Positions 16,589 through 26,094 of a stretch of DNA of 64,000 nt are shown one piece after another. Origin of the DNA: Pedobacter yonginensis (GTDB lineage: Bacteria > Bacteroidota > Bacteroidia > Sphingobacteriales > Sphingobacteriaceae); the NCBI RefSeq assembly GCF_003173595.1, contig NZ_QGNZ01000001.1:806001-870000 (forward strand), in the 5' to 3' direction. The notes beneath the pieces are model-generated. The model was not told where the DNA came from, made no database searches, and saw only the letters and a list, made by a program, of their open reading frames with translations. Both the position numbers and the translations under genes were made by a program. The stretch's first letter is position 1. Every line of letters starts with the position of its first letter.

Positions 16589-17515
16589 TTAAAATGTGTA
16601 AAGGCTTCTTTCTGGAAAGTCAATTTCTGGAAGAAATGAATCATTATATTTCGGGAAACCCATTTGCTGGTCTCCACTTAAAATCATGGTTAGAGGTTTT
16701 TGGCCGTAAAATGCAGCCCACTGACTAAAAGTACTGGGTGGCCCGATAATGGCATCGCATTTTGCCAATGAATACAGATCGATTATAAAATGTCTTTCCT
16801 TTATCAAAACAGTCAACCCTTTGTAATGTGATAAATCAACTACTTCATTTGAACAAATAAAGAACGCACAAGTTTTTCCAATTTCAGCATATTCATTAAC
16901 CAGCTGTTGCATCATTTGCGCATATTGTTCGTCAGAATAATACCACTTACCGCCCACGAAGGTGGCATAATCGCCCCTTCTAATGTGCACGCCAATCAAA
17001 ACATCTGCTGCCAATTTTGCTTCATTGATTTCCTTTTCAACCGCAGAATAGTAGGGTTCAACAGGCTTAAAAAATTTACAAATTAGATCTCGATGCTTTC
17101 GCACATTATTCGGATCTCTAAACATCCAACCTTGCACCAAAACCCTTCTTTTTGTTGCATCCTCAACAAAATCTGCTCGGTTTAAATCGAATATTGTTGA
17201 AGTTTTATCTTCGGCAAAAGTTGTTCTATAGAATTTGTGCAACACGGGCGTTCTACCAAATTTTCTATAGGTTATGTTCGACCAATTTTTGAAAATATTG
17301 CTGTAAAAATAATCAAGTAGTGAAATTCCTGTTCTTGTAACCGAAATCGGATAGCTGGAAAAATCATTAGCCTTTGTTGCTTCGAAATATCTTTTATACT
17401 TATGAAAACCCAAATTTACAAGCGGATATCCATATTCAATACTGTTCGAAATAAAAGAACTAAATCCCCATAAGCGATTGGCTAATTGACTACTCTGACT
17501 ATTTATAATAACCAT
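16589..17515 (-). CDS. Glycosyltransferase related to family 11 fucosyltransferases
   Basis: 308 residues. The diagnostic motif is GVHIRRGDY at about 175-183, the GDP-fucose binding HxRRxDY of GT11 alpha-1,2-fucosyltransferases; the C-terminal CDAIIGPPSTFSQWAAFYG near 255 matches the S-x-F-S-W-W/A region. The N-terminus (SQLANRLWGF) recalls the G-N-Q-x-F start in degenerate form. The likely role is adding fucose or a related sugar to a surface glycan. It sits between lepA and folD in one operon, an odd place for a surface-sugar gene. The donor and acceptor are not known. Confidence 0.75.
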   Translation of the reverse strand: MVIINSQSSQLANRLWGFSSFISNSIEYGYPLVNLGFHKYKRYFEATKANDFSSYPISVTRTGISLLDYFYSNIFKNWSNITYRKFGRTPVLHKFYRTTFAEDKTSTIFDLNRADFVEDATKRRVLVQGWMFRDPNNVRKHRDLICKFFKPVEPYYSAVEKEINEAKLAADVLIGVHIRRGDYATFVGGKWYYSDEQYAQMMQQLVNEYAEIGKTCAFFICSNEVVDLSHYKGLTVLIKERHFIIDLYSLAKCDAIIGPPSTFSQWAAFYGQKPLTMILSGDQQMGFPKYNDSFLPEIDFPERSLYTF

Positions 17516-17522
17516 AGGAAAT

Positions 17523-19310
17523 CTAGTCCAATTTCAAAACCGCCATAAATGCACTTTGCGGAATTTCTACGTTTCCAACTTGGCGCATACGTTTTTTACC
17601 TTTTTTCTGTTTCTCCAAAAGTTTTCGCTTACGAGAGATATCACCACCATAACATTTTGCGGTTACATCTTTACGCAATGCACTAAGCGTTTCGCGGGCG
17701 ATTACTTTTGCCCCGATTGATGCCTGAATTTTAATTTCAAACTGTTGGCGAGGTATCAATTCTCTCAATTTCTCGCAAATCTTCTTACCAAAATCGTAAG
17801 CATTGCTTCTATGAATTAAGGAAGATAATGCATCAACAGGCTCATCGTTTAGCAACATATCTAAACGTACCAAATCAGATTTGCGGTAGCCTATTTGATG
17901 GTAATCAAACGACGCATACCCTTTAGAAATGGTTTTCAATTTATCATAAAAATCGAATACAATTTCACCCATTGGCATTTCAAAAATCAGCTCAACACGA
18001 TCAGAAGTGAGATAAGATTGATTAATAATGATCCCACGCTTCTGAATACAGAGCGACATTACTGGCCCAACAAATTCGGCCTTTGTAATGATGTTGGCTT
18101 TGATGAATGGTTCTTCAACAGAATCCAATTTACTTGGATCAGGTAAATCTGAAGGGTTATTTACAGTTATTTCATCGCCTTTTGTAGTATGAGCAATGTA
18201 CGATACGTTGGGAACAGTAGTAATTACCGTCATATCGAACTCACGCTCCAAGCGCTCTTGAATAATCTCCATGTGCAGCATGCCCAAGAAACCGCAACGG
18301 AAACCAAAGCCTAAAGCCGCCGAACTTTCTGGTTCGAAAACAATAGAAGCATCGTTTAATTGCAATTTATGCATGGCTTCACGCAATTCTTCAAATTCAT
18401 CGGTATCAACCGGATAAATTCCGGCAAAAACCATAGGCTTTACTTCTTCAAAACCTTGAATTGCATCTAAGGATGGTCGTTCAACTGTAGTAATGGTATC
18501 GCCCACTTTTACTTCACGGGCTTCTTTAATTCCAGAAATAATGTATCCTACATCACCTGTTTTTACCACGCTACGTGGCGACATGTCCAACTTTAAAATC
18601 CCAACTTCATCAGCTAAATACTGCTTACCAGTGTTGATGAACTTTACTTTATCGCCTTTTTTGATTTCGCCGTTTACAACTTTATAATAGGCTATAATCC
18701 CTCTAAATGAATTGAAAACTGAATCGAAAATCAAAGCTTGTAGTGGGGCATCAGGATCTCCAACCGGTGCAGGAACTCGATCAACAATGGCTTGAATAAT
18801 GTCTGGAATTCCAAGCCCCGTTTTGCCAGAGGCTGGGATAATATCTTCTCTTTTACAGCCGATTAAATCAATAATTTGATCTTTTACTTCCTCTGGCATT
18901 GCACCAGGCAAATCCATTTTATTTAAAATCGGAATAATCTCTAAATCGTGCTCTAAAGCCAAATATAAATTTGAGATGGTTTGGGCTTGAATTCCCTGCG
19001 ATGCGTCAACAATCAGCAAAGCACCTTCGCAAGCTGCAATTGACCGAGAAACTTCATAAGAAAAATCTACGTGTCCGGGTGTATCAATTAAGTTGAAATT
19101 ATATTCTATATCCCCAACTTTATAGTTCATTTGTATGGCATGACTTTTAATTGTGATGCCCCTCTCACGCTCCAAATCCATATTATCGAGCAACTGTGCC
19201 TGCGCCTCACGCTTGGAAATTGTCTCGGTATATTCTAACAACCTATCGGCTAGAGTGCTCTTCCCGTGGTCTATATGTGCAATAATGCAAAAATTACGTA
19301 TATGCTTCAT
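17523..19310 (-). CDS. lepA: Elongation factor 4 (back-translocating GTPase LepA)
   Basis: 595 residues, full length. The GTPase domain has [16 protein letters not shown] (P-loop) at about 9-24, DTPGHVDF (G3) near 77 and LNKMDLPGA (G4) near 130; domains II-III and V follow, and the LepA-specific C-terminal domain ends in [23 protein letters not shown]. It acts on stalled ribosomes in the cytosol. The start codon lies 8 bases from a TATCTTTG element on the minus strand (19318-19325), so the leader may be very short. Confidence 0.97.
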   Translation of the reverse strand: MKHIRNFCIIAHIDHGKSTLADRLLEYTETISKREAQAQLLDNMDLERERGITIKSHAIQMNYKVGDIEYNFNLIDTPGHVDFSYEVSRSIAACEGALLIVDASQGIQAQTISNLYLALEHDLEIIPILNKMDLPGAMPEEVKDQIIDLIGCKREDIIPASGKTGLGIPDIIQAIVDRVPAPVGDPDAPLQALIFDSVFNSFRGIIAYYKVVNGEIKKGDKVKFINTGKQYLADEVGILKLDMSPRSVVKTGDVGYIISGIKEAREVKVGDTITTVERPSLDAIQGFEEVKPMVFAGIYPVDTDEFEELREAMHKLQLNDASIVFEPESSAALGFGFRCGFLGMLHMEIIQERLEREFDMTVITTVPNVSYIAHTTKGDEITVNNPSDLPDPSKLDSVEEPFIKANIITKAEFVGPVMSLCIQKRGIIINQSYLTSDRVELIFEMPMGEIVFDFYDKLKTISKGYASFDYHQIGYRKSDLVRLDMLLNDEPVDALSSLIHRSNAYDFGKKICEKLRELIPRQQFEIKIQASIGAKVIARETLSALRKDVTAKCYGGDISRKRKLLEKQKKGKKRMRQVGNVEIPQSAFMAVLKLD

Positions 19311-19429
19311 CTTTGCGCAAAGATATGTTTTTTAATGGAAAATGTAAGTGCCAAAATGGATTGTAAAAGCACCAATTGAACGACTAGATTAACATAAATC
19401 AAGTCTGGTTTGACTTCAAATGCATTGCT

Positions 19430-20854
19430 TTAAACAACAGTTTTTTTCCATTTGCCTTTTTTAAATAGTATAAATGCCGCTGCTGCAATACCTGCTTCAG
19501 CTGTTGGTATTGCAATAAATACCCCAGTTGGACCCATTTCGAGGCATTTTGCCAAAAAGTAGGCAAAAGGGATTTGGAATAACCAAAAGGCAAAAACATT
19601 GATTTTGGTGGGTGTCCAAGTATCTCCTGCACCATTAAATGCACTGCTAAAAACCATTGCCGCACCATATATAACGAAACCTACACTTAAAATTTTGAGT
19701 GCTTTACCTGCAATTGCAATTACTTTTTCGTCAGTAGTAAAAAATGCAGCAAACAAATGTCCACAGCTTAAAAACAGCACACTTACTATGGCCATGAAGA
19801 TGATAATGTATTTTAGCGTTTGAAAAACGGATTGTTGTGCGCGGTCTATGTGCCCAGCGCCTAAATTTTGACCAACTAAGGTTGCCGCCGCATTACTTAA
19901 CCCCCAAGCCGGAAGCATAAAAAACATCATCAAACGCAGAGCCGTTTGGTAACCTGCCGAACCTTCATCACCGCCCGTTGTTGCTACAAGCTCCGCTAAG
20001 AAAACCCAACTACAACTTGCAATTACAAATTGAAAGATTGCTGGTGCAGCAATTTTTACAATGGCTTTAATTTGTACAAAATCGGGAATGAAATAACTGA
20101 GTCGTATTTTCAATGCATTTTTGCCATTAAACAAATTATAAACTTGATATGAAACACCCAAGCCGCGACCAATGGTTGTAGCAATTGCAGCACCTGTTAA
20201 ACCAAATGCAGGAATAGGCCCTAAACCATTAATGAAAATGGGGCAAAGGATAATGTTGGCAATATTTGCAATCCATAAACTTCGCATGGCAATGGCTGCA
20301 TTGCCCGCACCCCTAAAAATTCCGTTAATCAGAAACAATAGAACTATAATGAGACTACCGCCCATCATGATGCGAACGAAGTCCGTTCCGTGATTGGCTG
20401 TCTCAATAGAAGCCCCCATTAAGAGCAGTATATCTCTAGCATAAATTAAGCCTGCTATACTAATTAAAATATTGATTGAAACTGCGATTACTATAGTTTG
20501 CATCCCTGCTTTTGACGCTGCTTCAGGATTCTTTTCACCAATTCTTCGGGCTACAACTGCAGTTGCCGCCATGCTTAATCCAATCGCCAACGAATAAATT
20601 ATGGTTAAAACAGATTCGGTTAAACCAACAGTTTGTATGGCATTGCTGCTATTTTCCAAATGACCTACAAAATATAAATCTACCAAAGCGAATACCGATT
20701 CCATAGCCATTTCCAACATCATAGGTATGGCTAATAAAATAATTGCACGCTTGATGCTAATTGCAGTTAGATCGACCTCGTTACCTTTTAGGGATTGTAC
20801 CAGTAACTCAAAAAATGAGGATAATTTGCCCTTTGTCTTCTTAGACTGTGACAT
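19430..20854 (-). CDS. MATE family multidrug/sodium antiporter
   Basis: 474 residues with about twelve membrane segments in two bundles: MLEMAMESVFALVDLYFVGHL near 40 in the first, and the ALRLMMFFMLPAWGLSNAAATLVGQNLGAG stretch near 305-335, the conserved motif of the second half. MATE proteins expel cationic drugs in exchange for Na+ or H+. The first 25 residues are hydrophilic. A perfect 16-bp palindrome lies 37 bases upstream. No linked regulator gene is seen. Confidence 0.92.
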   Translation of the reverse strand: MSQSKKTKGKLSSFFELLVQSLKGNEVDLTAISIKRAIILLAIPMMLEMAMESVFALVDLYFVGHLENSSNAIQTVGLTESVLTIIYSLAIGLSMAATAVVARRIGEKNPEAASKAGMQTIVIAVSINILISIAGLIYARDILLLMGASIETANHGTDFVRIMMGGSLIIVLLFLINGIFRGAGNAAIAMRSLWIANIANIILCPIFINGLGPIPAFGLTGAAIATTIGRGLGVSYQVYNLFNGKNALKIRLSYFIPDFVQIKAIVKIAAPAIFQFVIASCSWVFLAELVATTGGDEGSAGYQTALRLMMFFMLPAWGLSNAAATLVGQNLGAGHIDRAQQSVFQTLKYIIIFMAIVSVLFLSCGHLFAAFFTTDEKVIAIAGKALKILSVGFVIYGAAMVFSSAFNGAGDTWTPTKINVFAFWLFQIPFAYFLAKCLEMGPTGVFIAIPTAEAGIAAAAFILFKKGKWKKTVV

Positions 20855-20890
20855 AAAGTTGAGATAAAAGATTATAACTAAACCAGTTGA

Positions 20891-20906
20891 GTTGCATTAA
20901 TGCAAC
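20891..20906. promoter_or_regulatory. Perfect 16-bp palindrome upstream of the MATE gene
   Basis: GTTGCATTAATGCAAC is its own reverse complement. It lies 37 bases before the MATE start codon, about where a -33 element would be, and so could be an operator for a dimeric repressor. Only one copy is seen. Confidence 0.4.
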
Positions 20907-21079
20907 CATACTTAATTGAAAATGAAGCGAATCCTTGATTTTTTTAGAACCTCAAACGGATTGCTGATACTATCATGGCTTTGGTTTTTTGATTTTCTAA
21001 AGATAAATAAAATTATGAACTGTGAAATTTTGATAGCTGAAATTCAATAAAATAACAAAGTAGATAAAAGGAAATGAGC

Positions 21080-21499
21080 TTATATACTATATGCCTTTAT
21101 CATGTCTTCAGTAACTTTCGTTCCACGGCTGGTATTTAAATCAATTAAAACGTAATCGAAAATTCCATCTGATGCTACTTTGCCTGTTTTTTTATTGATG
21201 ATTTCGAACTGAACTGCACAGCCTTTATCATTCATGGTTAAAATACCCGTTCTAATTAGCATTAAGTCATTCATCAAAAGGGGGCGTTTGAAATGAATAT
21301 CAACATGACTTACCACCCAACCCAAACCTTGCTTCGTAAAATGTTCCCAAGGCATTCCATAGAATTTTTCCATCTGCTCGTAACGTGCAGCCAATACATA
21401 ATCTAAATATTTGCTGTTATGTACATGGTTAAACATATCTATATCGTCTGGGCGGACGCGTAACTCGCTTTCGAAAATGCTAAATTGATTTTGAATCAT
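21080..21499 (-). CDS. Acyl-CoA thioesterase, 4HBT hotdog family
   Basis: 139 residues. The hotdog fold is indicated by RVRPDDIDMFNHVHNSKYLDYVLAARYE at about 15-40; Asp19 (in DIDMFNHVHN) is the expected catalytic acid and the N-H-V-N-N-type motif follows. VSHVDIHFKRPLL near 63 is also typical. Such enzymes hydrolyse acyl-CoA esters in the cytosol; the acyl chain cannot be told. It is monocistronic, between the MATE gene and a divergent two-gene unit. Confidence 0.85.
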   Translation of the reverse strand: MIQNQFSIFESELRVRPDDIDMFNHVHNSKYLDYVLAARYEQMEKFYGMPWEHFTKQGLGWVVSHVDIHFKRPLLMNDLMLIRTGILTMNDKGCAVQFEIINKKTGKVASDGIFDYVLIDLNTSRGTKVTEDMIKAYSI

Positions 21500-21595
21500 C
21501 CTTACAAAAGTAAATCATTTTTTGTGTTGGAGTATTAAATTGCATTTAATTGTACCATCAAATTGTGTTAATTAGCATCTAAATGAACAATATTA

Positions 21596-21626
21596 TTGAT
21601 AAATGTAAGGTAATTTTGTATTTTTG
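21596..21626 (+). promoter_or_regulatory. Promoter of the nucleotidyltransferase pair
   Basis: TTG (21596-21598), 20 bases, then TATTTTTG (21619-21626), an exact TAnnTTTG match. The ATG of the first gene begins only 6 bases further on, so the message would be nearly leaderless. Confidence 0.6.
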
Positions 21627-21631
21627 ATGTA

Positions 21632-21835
21632 ATGGGCCATTTGAAAATATATGATACCAACATCGATAAAGCAAGTATTGCTGCCGAGCGAGAGTACACT
21701 TATCTAAAGTCTTCTTCAGAGCATAAAATCCTGGCTTTATTAAACCTAAACCGTACTTCAGTTGCGTTAAATGGTGGTTCTCCTTTAAAAAAACCACAAG
21801 GTTTGGGCTTAGTTATTCGTAGGTCTAACCTTTAA
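21632..21835 (+). CDS. Small partner protein of a nucleotidyltransferase gene
   Basis: 67 residues, soluble. The N-terminal half is charged and helical (DKASIAAEREYTYLKSSSEHK), followed by ILALLNLNRTSVALNGG and the tail PLKKPQGLGLVIRR. I do not know a named family but I recall similar small proteins directly before AbiEii-like/DUF6036 nucleotidyltransferases in Bacteroidota. The stop lies three bases before the next start, and both are driven by one strong promoter. This suggests an antitoxin-like or substrate partner role; that is inference. Confidence 0.7.
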   Translation: MGHLKIYDTNIDKASIAAEREYTYLKSSSEHKILALLNLNRTSVALNGGSPLKKPQGLGLVIRRSNL

Positions 21836-21838
21836 ATT

Positions 21839-22315
21839 ATGTCTTTTGATAGGGAAAGCCCAGAAATGTTATTGCTTTTGGAAACATTTGCAAAGCATAG
21901 TGTAAATTATCTAATTGTAGGCGGTTTTGCCGTAAATCGTTATGGTTATAACCGTACAACAGGCGATTTGGACATTTACTTAAAAGATACCATAGAAAAT
22001 AGAAAGAACTTGATTGAAGCCATTGACGAAATGGGTTACGGCCGATATGATATGTTAATTGATGTGCCAATAATTGCTGGATACTGTGAGGTGATGATGG
22101 ATGACGGTATGTATGCAGATTTGATGACGGATATACCTGGATTAGATAAAGACAAATTCGATGAGTATTTAGCCATGGCAACGGTAGATGAAATATCTGA
22201 TTATAAAATTTATTTCTTGCACTACAATCATTTGCTTGAAAATAAAAAAGCAACCAATAGAATAAAAGATCAGTTAGATGTGCAAGAATTGCAGCGCATT
22301 AATAAAATGTCGTAA
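21839..22315 (+). CDS. Pol-beta-type nucleotidyltransferase (AbiEii/DUF6036-like)
   Basis: 158 residues. VNYLIVGGFAVNRYGYNRTTGDLDIYLKD at about 22-50 gives the GG (28-29) and DxD (Asp43, Asp45) of the nucleotidyltransferase superfamily; a third carboxylate may lie in the DVPII...DLMTDIPGLD region. There is no separate large effector domain as in full AbiEii, so it is a minimal enzyme of MNT/DUF6036 type. With the 67-residue gene three bases upstream it makes a probable toxin-antitoxin-like pair. The target (tRNA, protein or nucleotide) is unknown. Confidence 0.8.
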   Translation: MSFDRESPEMLLLLETFAKHSVNYLIVGGFAVNRYGYNRTTGDLDIYLKDTIENRKNLIEAIDEMGYGRYDMLIDVPIIAGYCEVMMDDGMYADLMTDIPGLDKDKFDEYLAMATVDEISDYKIYFLHYNHLLENKKATNRIKDQLDVQELQRINKMS

Positions 22316-22527
22316 GTACTTGCAGGTCAGAACTTTTTTCAACCCTACTTAACGAAAATCCTTTTTTGCTCGAACTGAAGGAGTTGATTGCAATGCTATT
22401 CGGCTTCGTGATGCCAATAAGGTAACCAAAAGATTGTTTAAGGGCGGGGAAGAAGTAACCCATGAGCACTGTGCTTGCTTTGCAAATAAATAAGTGCAAG
22501 ATAAAATTCTCAATCTCTGAAATACAC
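22316..22527. other. Intergenic region with an open frame but no supported gene
   Basis: Between the nucleotidyltransferase and the rpsO promoter. A plus-strand frame without a clear start ends at about 22492 (EGVDCNAIRLRDANKVTKRL and onward, about 45 codons), and the minus strand is also open. Neither resembles a family I know. It could be the tail of a decayed gene or a dispersed repeat. Confidence 0.4.
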
Positions 22528-22558
22528 TTGGTTATAAATAAAAATACCCTTATCTTTG
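22528..22558 (+). promoter_or_regulatory. Promoter of rpsO
   Basis: TTG (22528-22530), 20 bases, then TATCTTTG (22551-22558): an exact Bacteroidota housekeeping promoter. It predicts a leader of about 35 bases before the ATG at 22600. Confidence 0.75.
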
Positions 22559-22599
22559 CGCCACAATTTAATTAATTTACACTTTAATATTATTCAAGA

Positions 22600-22884
22600 A
22601 TGTATTTAAGTCCAGAAAAGAAAGCCGAAATCTTTAAACAACACGGCGAAGTAGAAACCAATACGGGTTCTGCAGAAGGTCAAGTAGCGTTATTTACATA
22701 CCGTATTGCGCACTTAACAGAACACTTAAAGAAAAATCGTAAAGATTTCTCTACTCAGTTGTCACTTCAAAAATTGGTAGGTAAACGCCGCGGTATTTTG
22801 GCTTATCTATACAAAAAAGATATTGAGCGCTATCGTGCTATCATTAAAGCTTTATCGCTTCGTGATATCATCAAACAAAAATAA
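22600..22884 (+). CDS. rpsO: 30S ribosomal protein S15
   Basis: 94 residues. The family core is visible: FKQHGEVETNTGSAEGQVALFTYRI (about 12-37), LTEHLKKNRKDFSTQLSLQKLVGKRRGILAYL (about 38-70) with the G-x-K/R-R loop, and the final IERYRAIIKALSLR. S15 binds the central domain of 16S rRNA. It sits before pnp as in many bacteria, but here a terminator separates the two. No Shine-Dalgarno is seen, as usual in this phylum. Confidence 0.98.
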   Translation: MYLSPEKKAEIFKQHGEVETNTGSAEGQVALFTYRIAHLTEHLKKNRKDFSTQLSLQKLVGKRRGILAYLYKKDIERYRAIIKALSLRDIIKQK

Positions 22885-22904
22885 GCGTAATTTTATCAAC
22901 AAGA

Positions 22905-22929
22905 GCCATTCTTTAGGGAATGGCTTTTT
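22905..22929 (+). terminator. Intrinsic terminator between rpsO and pnp
   Basis: GCCATTC, loop TTTAGG, GAATGGC, then five T. It lies 20 bases after the rpsO stop. Confidence 0.85.
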
Positions 22930-23063
22930 AATTTTACTTAACTTTACAAATGTGAGGTTAAGTTTTATAAGTTAAGCAACCCTTAATTTATTGAGCTAGC
23001 AAAACAAAAACATATATAAACAAGGTGTGTAGAAAGAGGAAAACACACCATAATTCTATTTAA

Positions 23064-25199
23064 ATGAATGTAATAAAAAAATCGTTCGATTTGGGCGATG
23101 GCAGAATTGTAGAAATTGAAACTGGTAAATTGGCTAAACAAGCTGATGGTTCGGTTGTAGTAAAAATGGGCGATACGATGTTGTTAGCAACTGTAGTATC
23201 TACTGTTGGTGCTAAACCAGGTACTGATTTTTTACCATTATCGGTTGATTATCAAGAAAAATATGCGGCTACAGGTCGTATTCCAGGAGGCTTTTTACGT
23301 CGTGAGGCGAGATTATCTGATTACGAGGTCTTAATATCTCGTTTGGTGGATAGAGCTTTACGCCCAATGTTCCCAAGTGATTATCACTCTGATACTCAGG
23401 TGATGATTTCATTGATCTCTGCTGATAAAGATATTATGCCAGATTGTTTGGCAGGTTTAGCGGCATCTGCTGCATTATCAGTTTCTGATATTCCTTTTAA
23501 CGGTCCAATTTCTGAAGTACGTGTAGCTAAAATTGATGGCAAATTGGTAATCAACCCATTGGCTAGCCAATTGGAGCGTGCAACTTTAGAATTTATGGTT
23601 GCAGGTTCTGCTAACGATATAGGCATGGTTGAAGGCGAGTGTGATGAAATTCAAGAGGATGAAATGGTTGAGGCTTTAAAATTTGCACACGATGCAATTA
23701 AAGTTCAATGTGCTATCCAAGTGGAATTGACAGAGGCTACAGGTAAAACTGTAAAACGCGAATATAACCACGAAGACCATGATGCTGATTTAAAAGCTAA
23801 GGTTTACGCAGATACTTATGATAAAGTTTATGCAGTAGCAAAAGCTGGTGGCAATAAAGACGTTCGTAAAGAAGGCTTTACCGCAATTATCAATGAGTTT
23901 TTTGAGGCTATGCCAGAAGATACTGCAGATTTAACTAAAGCAATGGCTAAACATTATTATCATGATGTTCAGTACGATGCGATTAGAAATCTATTGTTAG
24001 ATGAAGGTATTCGTTTAGATGGCCGTAAAACAACTGAAATTCGCCCTATTTGGAGCGAAGTTGGTTATTTACCAGCTGCACACGGTTCTGCTGTGTTTAC
24101 ACGTGGCGAAACGCAGTCGTTAACATCGGTTACTTTAGGAAGTAAAGATGATGAGCAAATGATTGATGGTGCTTTCTTTAATGGCTATAACAAATTCTTA
24201 TTGCACTATAATTTCCCTGGTTTTTCTACTGGTGAGGTAAGACCAAACAGAGGTGCTGGTCGCCGTGAAATTGGTCACGGTGCTTTAGCGCAACGCTCTT
24301 TGAAAAAAGTATTACCAGAAGGCGAAGCTAATCCTTACACCATCCGTATCGTTTCTGATATTTTAGAATCAAACGGATCATCATCAATGGCAACGGTTTG
24401 TGCAGGTACGTTAGCGCTTATGGATGCAGGTATTAAAATCAAATCGCCAGTATCTGGGATTGCAATGGGTTTAATTACTGATGAGAAAACAGGTAAATAC
24501 GCCATTCTTTCTGATATTTTAGGTGACGAAGATCATTTAGGTGATATGGATTTTAAAGTAACAGGTACTGAACATGGTATTGTTGCTTGTCAGATGGACT
24601 TAAAAATCAATGGTTTATCATACGAAGTATTAACAAAAGCTTTATTACAAGCTAAAGAAGGTCGTTTACACATCTTAAATGAGATGAAGAAAACGATTAG
24701 CCAGCCTAATGAAGATTACAAACCACATGCTCCACGTATTGTTTCTTTGACAATTGATAAAGAATTTATCGGTGCAATAATCGGCCCTGGAGGTAAAATT
24801 ATTCAAGAAATGCAACGCGAAACTGGCGCATCAATCTCTATCGAAGAAGTTGATGGAAAAGGTATTGTTGAGGTATTTGCAGATAACAAAGCCTCAATCG
24901 ATGCCGCTGTTACGCGTATTCGCAACATTGTAGCTAAACCAGAAATTGGTGAAGTTTACCAAGGTAAAGTAAAGTCAATTATGCCATTCGGAGCATTCGT
25001 TGAGGTTATGCCAGGTAAAGATGGTTTATTACACATTTCAGAAATTTCGTGGGAACGCCTAGAAACGATGGACGGTGTGTTAAAAGAAGGTGATAAAATC
25101 GAAGTTAAATTACTAGACATCGATAAACAAGGCAAAATGAAACTTTCTCGTAAAGTTTTATTGCCAAGACCAGAAAAACCAGCTGCGCCACAAGCTTAG
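23064..25199 (+). CDS. pnp: Polyribonucleotide nucleotidyltransferase (PNPase)
   Basis: 711 residues, full length. Two RNase PH domains (about 10-140 and 320-540; [28 protein letters not shown], then [15 protein letters not shown]) flank the helical linker; [21 protein letters not shown] near 430 is the active-site strand. A KH domain has [16 protein letters not shown] near 571, with the GxxG loop, and an S1 domain starts at [20 protein letters not shown] near 630. It degrades RNA 3'-5' by phosphorolysis in the cytosol. The codon pattern (GGT, GCT, CGT rich) suggests high expression. Confidence 0.98.
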   Translation: MNVIKKSFDLGDGRIVEIETGKLAKQADGSVVVKMGDTMLLATVVSTVGAKPGTDFLPLSVDYQEKYAATGRIPGGFLRREARLSDYEVLISRLVDRALRPMFPSDYHSDTQVMISLISADKDIMPDCLAGLAASAALSVSDIPFNGPISEVRVAKIDGKLVINPLASQLERATLEFMVAGSANDIGMVEGECDEIQEDEMVEALKFAHDAIKVQCAIQVELTEATGKTVKREYNHEDHDADLKAKVYADTYDKVYAVAKAGGNKDVRKEGFTAIINEFFEAMPEDTADLTKAMAKHYYHDVQYDAIRNLLLDEGIRLDGRKTTEIRPIWSEVGYLPAAHGSAVFTRGETQSLTSVTLGSKDDEQMIDGAFFNGYNKFLLHYNFPGFSTGEVRPNRGAGRREIGHGALAQRSLKKVLPEGEANPYTIRIVSDILESNGSSSMATVCAGTLALMDAGIKIKSPVSGIAMGLITDEKTGKYAILSDILGDEDHLGDMDFKVTGTEHGIVACQMDLKINGLSYEVLTKALLQAKEGRLHILNEMKKTISQPNEDYKPHAPRIVSLTIDKEFIGAIIGPGGKIIQEMQRETGASISIEEVDGKGIVEVFADNKASIDAAVTRIRNIVAKPEIGEVYQGKVKSIMPFGAFVEVMPGKDGLLHISEISWERLETMDGVLKEGDKIEVKLLDIDKQGKMKLSRKVLLPRPEKPAAPQA

Positions 25200-25260
25200 T
25201 TGTAAACCGTTACACTCAAGTAGAGCTACATCTATTTTTGTGGATCGTTTAAATAGTAAA

Positions 25261-25292
25261 AACCCTTTCAGTTTATGCTGAAAGGGTTTTTT
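25261..25292 (+). terminator. Intrinsic terminator of pnp
   Basis: AACCCTTTCAG, loop TTTATG, CTGAAAGGGTT, then T. The stem is preceded by A and followed by T, 61 bases after the pnp stop. Confidence 0.9.
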
Positions 25293-25321
25293 GTTTCTCG
25301 CTATTTCTATATCTTTATTGC

Positions 25322-25993
25322 ATGGAATACATTATTGCACCATCTATACTTTCAGCGGATTTTGGAAACTTACAACGCGACATCGAAATGATTAATTACA
25401 GTGAGGCCGATTGGTTTCACGTTGATGTGATGGATGGTGTTTTTGTACCCAACATCTCTTTCGGCTTCCCCGTAATGGCAGCCGTTAAAAAACATGCAAG
25501 CAAACCATTAGATGTCCATTTAATGATTGTTGAGCCAGATCAATATATTGCAGATTTTGCTAAAGCTGGCGCAGATCGAATTACTGTTCATTATGAGGCC
25601 TGTACACATTTACATCGAAGCATTCAGTTAATTAAATCATCGGGTTGCAAAGCGGGTGTTGCGCTAAATCCTCATACACCTGTAGCATTATTGCAAGATG
25701 TAATTAGCGATTTGGATTTGGTGCTCATTATGTCGGTTAACCCGGGCTTTGGTGGACAGCAATTCATTCATAATACTTACAAGAAAATTAATGACTTGAA
25801 AAGGATGATAGATGGGGTTAACGAAGATTTAATAATTGAGGTTGATGGCGGTGTGGGTTTACAAAATATTGGTGCGTTAGTACAAGCTGGCGCCAATGCA
25901 TTTGTGGCAGGAAATGCAATTTTTGGTACAGAAAACCCAGCAGAAACCATTTCACAGATGAAAGGGAGCGCAACTAAATCCATTACCATTTAA
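25322..25993 (+). CDS. rpe: Ribulose-phosphate 3-epimerase
   Basis: 223 residues, a complete TIM barrel. Motifs: IIAPSILSADFGNLQRDI at 3-20, FHVDVMDGVFVPNISFG near 32-48 (metal-binding His and Asp), LDVHLMIVEPDQYI near 63, VNPGFGGQQFI near 140 and IEVDGGVGLQNI near 171. It interconverts ribulose-5-phosphate and xylulose-5-phosphate in the pentose phosphate pathway. It stands between pnp's terminator and a receptor gene 101 bases downstream. Confidence 0.97.
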   Translation: MEYIIAPSILSADFGNLQRDIEMINYSEADWFHVDVMDGVFVPNISFGFPVMAAVKKHASKPLDVHLMIVEPDQYIADFAKAGADRITVHYEACTHLHRSIQLIKSSGCKAGVALNPHTPVALLQDVISDLDLVLIMSVNPGFGGQQFIHNTYKKINDLKRMIDGVNEDLIIEVDGGVGLQNIGALVQAGANAFVAGNAIFGTENPAETISQMKGSATKSITI

Positions 25994-26094
25994 ATTGTCT
26001 GATATCGATGAATACCGCAAGATTCAGTTTATCACAACTTTATAATAAGCCTACTCATCAGTGAAAACAAATAACCCAATCGATACATTAACCT

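Noticed and set aside
22299..22499. A 66-codon minus-strand frame before rpsO
   Set aside because: It overlaps the nucleotidyltransferase end, looks low-quality and has no family resemblance.
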